From Myxococcales bacterium (GTDB taxonomy: Bacteria; UBA10199; 2-02-FULL-44-16; JAAZCA01), in assembly GCA_012513515.1 (NCBI GenBank), contig JAAZCA010000029.1, positions 181,466 to 245,465 on the forward strand: DNA of 64,000 nucleotides. The letters are read 5' to 3'. The translations under genes and the position numbers were made by a program. The notes under the pieces were generated by a model. The model ran no database searches and was not told the origin of the DNA. It saw nothing but the letters and a program-made list of their open reading frames with translations. Shown piece after piece: positions 59,809 to 64,000 of the stretch (position 1 is its first letter; each line of letters begins with the position of its first letter).

Positions 59809-61005
59809 TTAATTCACACCCTTCAAACGTGTCCACTCATTAAGATATGATGCCATATTCATATTCACATCGAAATATCGTGTTACGTAATCTCTGGCAT
59901 TCGAAATAATTTTATACATAACCTCTGGATCATGCATTAATAGATCAAGTTTATTGACAGCTAAATTTATGTCGGCCTTAGGACAAAGAATCCCAGTAAA
60001 GTTATCTATAACTAATTCGTCATTGCCAGGTATATCGGTTGCAATACATAAACAACCGCAAGCCATTGCTTCTTTCAAAACATTAGGCAACCTGTCGGAC
60101 TCATATCTTGAAAATAAAGCAAAGAATTGTGATTCTGACATTAGATTAAGCAAATCATTATGTGGGATATGCCCTAAAAAGAAGACTCTTGAATCAACCC
60201 CTAAATCCTTAGCAATCCTTTCTAATCTTGACCTGTCAGGACCATCCCCTGCAATACTCAGTCTAGCATTCCTATTTCTAGAACAAAATTTACTAAAAAA
60301 AACTATAAGGTCGTCGAACCCTTTTTCTTTAATCAACCTTCCGGCACTCAGAAATGAGTCTGGTCTTTTTTGTTTATAAAAATCAATCAAATCAAAGTTG
60401 ATGCCTCTATAAATTACTTTAATATTTTTGTTCGGTTCGGCTATTCTGTTTACTTCAGCTAAGTTACATTTTGTATGAGTAAAAACAACTGAGGCATTTT
60501 TGGCAACATACTTACTTATACCCATTTTTCTGTTAAGATCATAAGCGCCCAAAAAAATTGAAACAATAGGTTTATAATGAAGCTGATTTAAGGCAAACCA
60601 ACCAACAAGAGAAGGCATATGTCCCCAAAACAAGTGAACCACATCAGGTTTCTTTTTTTCAAGTTCCTTCCAAATAACAAAAACTCTAGGAGAAAGAAAA
60701 AATGCCTTTATTAAATTTGATGGTCTAGAAGACTCACAACGGATTAACCACACAATATATTTAATAAAGACAGAGGAATTGCATAAAATCAATAAAATAC
60801 CTAATAGAAAGTTGGAATATGAATAGTGTGAGATTTTAATCGTTGATATTCCTCGTTGTGAGATTAGCTTATCATATAGACGATGCTTTCCTCTTAAAGC
60901 ATATACGCTAACATCGGAATTCTGTCTGAGCAAGGCTTTAACATCCTCGCACGCAAAAGTTTCACTTGGAGCCGGAAATTGCATCAAGATATAGGAAACG
61001 TTCAA
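59809..61005 (-). CDS. family 4 glycosyltransferase (GT-B)
   Basis: The 398-residue product has an N-terminal acceptor domain beginning SYILMQFPAPSETFACEDV, a form seen in transferases of exopolysaccharide clusters. The C-terminal donor domain has SAGRLIKEKGFDDLI, IAGDGPDRSRLERIAKDLGV and EAMACGCLCIATDIPGNDEL. It overlaps the Wzy-like gene by 4 nt. Substrate is unknown. AT-rich codon use matches its neighbours. Confidence 0.92.
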   Translation of the reverse strand: MNVSYILMQFPAPSETFACEDVKALLRQNSDVSVYALRGKHRLYDKLISQRGISTIKISHYSYSNFLLGILLILCNSSVFIKYIVWLIRCESSRPSNLIKAFFLSPRVFVIWKELEKKKPDVVHLFWGHMPSLVGWFALNQLHYKPIVSIFLGAYDLNRKMGISKYVAKNASVVFTHTKCNLAEVNRIAEPNKNIKVIYRGINFDLIDFYKQKRPDSFLSAGRLIKEKGFDDLIVFFSKFCSRNRNARLSIAGDGPDRSRLERIAKDLGVDSRVFFLGHIPHNDLLNLMSESQFFALFSRYESDRLPNVLKEAMACGCLCIATDIPGNDELVIDNFTGILCPKADINLAVNKLDLLMHDPEVMYKIISNARDYVTRYFDVNMNMASYLNEWTRLKGVN

Positions 61006-62270
61006 GACATATCTCCTTTTGAAATCAACACTTCGGATTTAAGGCTTAAACCCACCATCATATAATAAAAAAATGAAAGTCTAATTTGTTCTGTAAAATT
61101 ATTACCTATTGATGAAAAAGGTATTGTTATAAACCAAATAAATAAAGCCGAGAAAAAAGGAAAATATTCACTGCTAACGGAAACTTTACATATTATTTTA
61201 TAACAAGCTCGAATAACTAAAAATAATGGCAACAAAAAAACTGTTATAAAACCTACAACGCCATATCTAAAAAAATAGTAAGTATAAACAGATTCAACAA
61301 ATTCCATCACATCCTTTGCCGGACCGTTTCCAAACAATAAGATCATTGGATTATTAACAGCATATTTAACAGCTAACATAAATTGCTCTTTTCTAATCGA
61401 ACCAGATCTAATTTCTTCACCAGCCAAAAACCGCTCATACGCCAAGACCAAATAGGAGAAATTGTCCCGAATAAGCATATATAACAGATAGATAAGTATA
61501 ATTGACAACAAGGAACAGAATGTTAACCAAGGTAAGGATTTATGAAGTTTAAAGTTACGTAGCAAACGTAGATTCACAAAAAAAGAAAATAATGGAGCAA
61601 CTATAATTAAACCAACAGCAAAACCAGCAAAAACCGACCTCGATTGAGAAGCTAATATGAGCAAAAAAGGAATAATAAAAAACAATAAATATCTCCTCTT
61701 GACATACAAACCTTTCATTAAAAAATAGAAGGCATAAAATGTAGAAATAAAGGCAAAGTCATAAGGGTTAACAAAGGGAGCAGCAATTCTCTTAGATTCT
61801 AAATTAGCCGATTTTGTATAAAGACCTAATATGGTTGTATCAAGTTTAAAAAAACCAAAAATTGCAAAAACTATCAAACAAATAAGCACACCCCACAAAA
61901 ACTTATCTAATTTATTTAACTGTGATATATCTTGCAAAGCATCATAGGAAACCAAAAATACACAAGCATATAAAACCGGCCGATGAATTTCGAAAAAATC
62001 TCTGAAAATAATATTTACACCGGAAAAAAAAGAACCCATGACGGTAGATAATAAAATTAACACTGCATATGAAAATAGTATAAAAACAACAATTTGTGCA
62101 CACCTACTCAATTCATATTTAATTTTTCCTTGAATAACTATAAATGAAACAAGGAAAAAAATAAGCAATCCATTGAGTAATATAGCACCCTTTGAGTCAA
62201 AAATACTGTGAAACGTCGGAAAAAATAACGCAAAAATAAGCAGGTATAATATAAAGTCAAAGTTTTGCAT
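61002..62270 (-). CDS. O-antigen polymerase/ligase-like membrane protein
   Basis: The ATG at 62270 (1 nt after the preceding stop) gives 422 residues with about ten to twelve membrane segments. A large loop carries YERFLAGEEIRSGSIRKEQF and NPMILLFGNGPAKDVMEF, the region where Wzy and WaaL proteins keep conserved Arg and Gly residues. Such proteins join repeat units (Wzy) or attach the chain to lipid A core (WaaL). The presence of Wzz and a WecA-like gene favours Wzy. Sequence conservation is low, so the call rests on topology and context. Confidence 0.8.
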   Translation of the reverse strand: MQNFDFILYLLIFALFFPTFHSIFDSKGAILLNGLLIFFLVSFIVIQGKIKYELSRCAQIVVFILFSYAVLILLSTVMGSFFSGVNIIFRDFFEIHRPVLYACVFLVSYDALQDISQLNKLDKFLWGVLICLIVFAIFGFFKLDTTILGLYTKSANLESKRIAAPFVNPYDFAFISTFYAFYFLMKGLYVKRRYLLFFIIPFLLILASQSRSVFAGFAVGLIIVAPLFSFFVNLRLLRNFKLHKSLPWLTFCSLLSIILIYLLYMLIRDNFSYLVLAYERFLAGEEIRSGSIRKEQFMLAVKYAVNNPMILLFGNGPAKDVMEFVESVYTYYFFRYGVVGFITVFLLPLFLVIRACYKIICKVSVSSEYFPFFSALFIWFITIPFSSIGNNFTEQIRLSFFYYMMVGLSLKSEVLISKGDMS

Positions 62271-62271
62271 T

Positions 62272-63363
62272 TTAACTAACATTACTAATAAGTTCCTCAT
62301 ATGCAGACACAACATTTTGCAAAGAGAACCTTATAGCAGTATCAATAATACTACCACGTTCCCATTTTCTATCTAATGTTAGCCTTATTTTATATAACAA
62401 GTCACCAGCATCCTCATACTTGACTAAATAACCGTTCACGGTATTTTGAATTATCTCCCTAGGACCATAATCACAATCAAAGGCTACCACCGGAGTACCC
62501 AATGCTATGGAGTCCAGTATAGTGTTAGGGAAACCTTCATGCAAAGAAGTAAGTAACGTCATTCTCGCATCAACATAATATTTAAAAGGCTTTTCTCGAA
62601 AACCTTCGAAATCTACACGTTCAAAAACACCAAGCTTCTGTGCAAGTTTTTTCAGTTCACTTTCCAAACTACCAGTGCCCAAAATTTTCAATCTGACCTC
62701 TGGATAAATTTTAATAAGACAGGGCATCATTTCTATAGCATAATGGAATGCTTTAACCGGCTCGAGGCGTCCAACGCATAAAATATAATTTTTTCTGGCA
62801 CAAGATAACATATTATCCTTTAGATATTCCGATATTTCTGGATTAATTGGATTATTTATTATTTTAATCCTATCAGCTGGCATCGCATAATATATCTTCA
62901 AGTCATCTGCCATACCCTTGCACTGGGCTATTATTTTATCGACCTTGCTATAGAAAAATCTAACTAACATATCAATCAAGTATTTATGATAAATTGATTT
63001 TTGGTGCTTTCTTTTCTGGCTCAAAATTCCTATATTTCTTGCAAATATCTTGAATCTATACGTTGAAAATATCCTAACAATCACCAACATAACCGCGAGT
63101 CTGTGGTCAAACACAAGAACCGACTGAGGCTTTTTAACTCTAATATAGTTCCATAACTTAAAAAAAGATTTTCTGGTATGACCAACATTTAAATTAATTA
63201 ACCTGACTTTTGTATCCAACGAAGTTTGCCAAACAGAATCTTTAAGTGATAGCACAACAACGTCAATATTCCATCCTAGGCTAACAAATTTATTAGCCAA
63301 GATAACACAGTTTCCTTCTGCACCTCCTCCTCTTAGAGAGTCGATAATTATCGCAAGTTTCAT
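62272..63363 (-). CDS. family 4 glycosyltransferase (GT-B)
   Basis: The ATG at 63363 overlaps the preceding stop (ATGA) and gives 363 residues. It has the start IIDSLRGGGAEGNCVILANK. The donor domain has CVGRLEPVKAFHYAIEMMPC, ILGTGSLESELKKLAQKLG and the LHEGFPNTILDSIALGTPVV segment with GPREII. This pattern is common in WbpH/PglH-type enzymes of glycan clusters. Donor sugar unknown. Confidence 0.92.
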   Translation of the reverse strand: MKLAIIIDSLRGGGAEGNCVILANKFVSLGWNIDVVVLSLKDSVWQTSLDTKVRLINLNVGHTRKSFFKLWNYIRVKKPQSVLVFDHRLAVMLVIVRIFSTYRFKIFARNIGILSQKRKHQKSIYHKYLIDMLVRFFYSKVDKIIAQCKGMADDLKIYYAMPADRIKIINNPINPEISEYLKDNMLSCARKNYILCVGRLEPVKAFHYAIEMMPCLIKIYPEVRLKILGTGSLESELKKLAQKLGVFERVDFEGFREKPFKYYVDARMTLLTSLHEGFPNTILDSIALGTPVVAFDCDYGPREIIQNTVNGYLVKYEDAGDLLYKIRLTLDRKWERGSIIDTAIRFSLQNVVSAYEELISNVS

Positions 63364-64000
63364 CTTAAAGAATCCTCTATTATCCATTCTTGCGGAATAA
63401 ATTTACCTTCATGAAAAACAAGATTGTTATCCCAGTAACCAACACATTGATAGTATCCATCTTGGACAAAACCATAACTTATTTCAACTATTAATGGTTT
63501 ACCTTGAAAATCATATACAAAATCAAACGCAACACATTGGGATTTAATCTTCTCAGCAGTTTCAAAAGCTAATTTTATTGTTTCATTCGAAAAATTCTCT
63601 TTTTCATATAAAATATCTCCGCTACCGGATGCCCTAAAATCATTTGGACGAACCATTCGTTTTATAGCAAAAGCCCTTTTCCCGATTACAACCACCCTAA
63701 TATCAAACTTGTTGTTCGGAATATAATCCTGAAAATAAACATAACCGCATTCTCTAGGAAACTTTGCTAAAGATTTTGGATAGATAAAGAGTCTCGCTAT
63801 CCCTTTTATCACTCCCAAAAAATCATCCTTCCCAGCCCTATATTTTCTAACTCTTTCTTTTAAATTCCCTACTCTATTAAATATAGGTATTCCCCTACCA
63901 AAAGCCCTTTTTATGACATGCCGCGCATGATTAACATCATTGATAAGCCAAACATTCCCCCCCCCGCACCCCTTCTTAACTTAAAAACCTTTGGAAAATC
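63360..64000 (-). CDS. ATP-grasp protein, cut by window edge and frame-broken at a G9 tract
   Basis: On the minus strand the frame ending at 63360 reads back through VEISYGFVQDGYYQCVGYW, FDIRVVVIGKRAFAIKRMVR, and GIARLFIYPKSLAKF to VWLINDVNHARHVIKRAF. It then meets nine G (63965-63957) and a TAA beyond. The frame one base off continues upstream as FPKVFKLRRGAGG, the ATP-grasp phosphate-loop region that should precede VWLIND. One extra G would restore a single protein. So this is an ATP-grasp ligase of the RimK-like kind interrupted by the G tract: phase-variable, mutated, or a sequencing error. Its place before the glycosyltransferases (4-nt overlap) suggests glycan or wall modification. Substrate unknown. 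Confidence 0.75.
63957..63965 (-). repeat. homopolymer G9 tract inside the ATP-grasp gene
   Basis: Nine C on the plus strand (nine G on the coding strand), in a region of otherwise AT-rich sequence. The coding frames on the two sides match one ATP-grasp protein only if the tract has ten (or seven) G. G tracts of this size are known to slip and switch surface glycan genes. Confidence 0.7.

Overview
The window looks like the chromosome of a Gram-negative, rod-shaped heterotroph. It has MreBCD/PBP2/RodA, an Mla-type lipid transport set, an SLBB-type polysaccharide export protein, PilZ and large eukaryotic-type Ser/Thr kinases. This mix resembles deltaproteobacterial or related candidate lineages, but no marker in the window fixes the phylum. 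By eye, GC is about half in the housekeeping part and clearly lower from about 59 kb to the end. No rRNA, insertion sequence transposase, integrase, phage gene or CRISPR array was seen.

Layout. 1-3.8 kb: tRNA-Val-thrS-infC-rpmI-rplT-pheS on the minus strand, with infC starting at AUU. 4-9.9 kb: mreB-mreC-mreD-mrdA-rodA followed by trxA (minus). 9.9-13.4 kb: a PpiD-like chaperone, cca, a small TPR-like gene and coaE (plus). 13.6-23.2 kb: the classical rimP-nusA-infB-rbfA-nrnA-truB-rpsO-pnp group (minus), interrupted between truB and rpsO by a repeat element. 23.3-26.3 kb: envelope genes, including a lamin-tail-domain lipoprotein facing a ComEC-type metallo-beta-lactamase lipoprotein. 26.4-33.9 kb: nucleotide salvage and synthesis (tdk, a purine permease, hpt, pyrF, pyrE) plus a sodium symporter, a PilZ protein, a small SWIB-like basic protein and tRNA-Leu. 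34.1-42.2 kb: two paralogous proteins of more than 1000 residues with kinase, NTPase and TPR-like parts, and an orphan soluble histidine kinase between them. 42.2-51.5 kb: a lipid-envelope region (TPR lipoprotein, mlaD, mlaF, mlaE, YitT, an HpnN-like RND exporter, dxs). 51.7-64 kb: surface polysaccharide genes (wecA/tagO-like, wzz, wza-like, two nucleotide-sugar dehydrogenases, glycosyltransferases, a Wzy-like protein and an ATP-grasp gene cut by the window end).

The most unusual feature is a family of mosaic intergenic repeat islands, about 14 copies between 16 and 57.6 kb. They are built from degenerate tandem heptamers (CTAGAAG, GTGACTG, GGTGAAC, TTGACCA, GGCGTAA types) and two hairpin modules (CCCCGA/TCGGGG and TTCCCG/CGGGAA). 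They start at, or even supply, the stop codon of the preceding gene and fill the spacer to the next gene. Two copies keep matching inverted ends (AACCTCTGAAAA). Other points of note are the kinase/NTPase/TPR pair, a 9-G tract that breaks the frame of the ATP-grasp gene, a predicted leaderless mlaE message, and an MlaF-like ATPase with altered signature and H-loop motifs.

All functional calls rest on motif and family recognition by reading. No database search was run.
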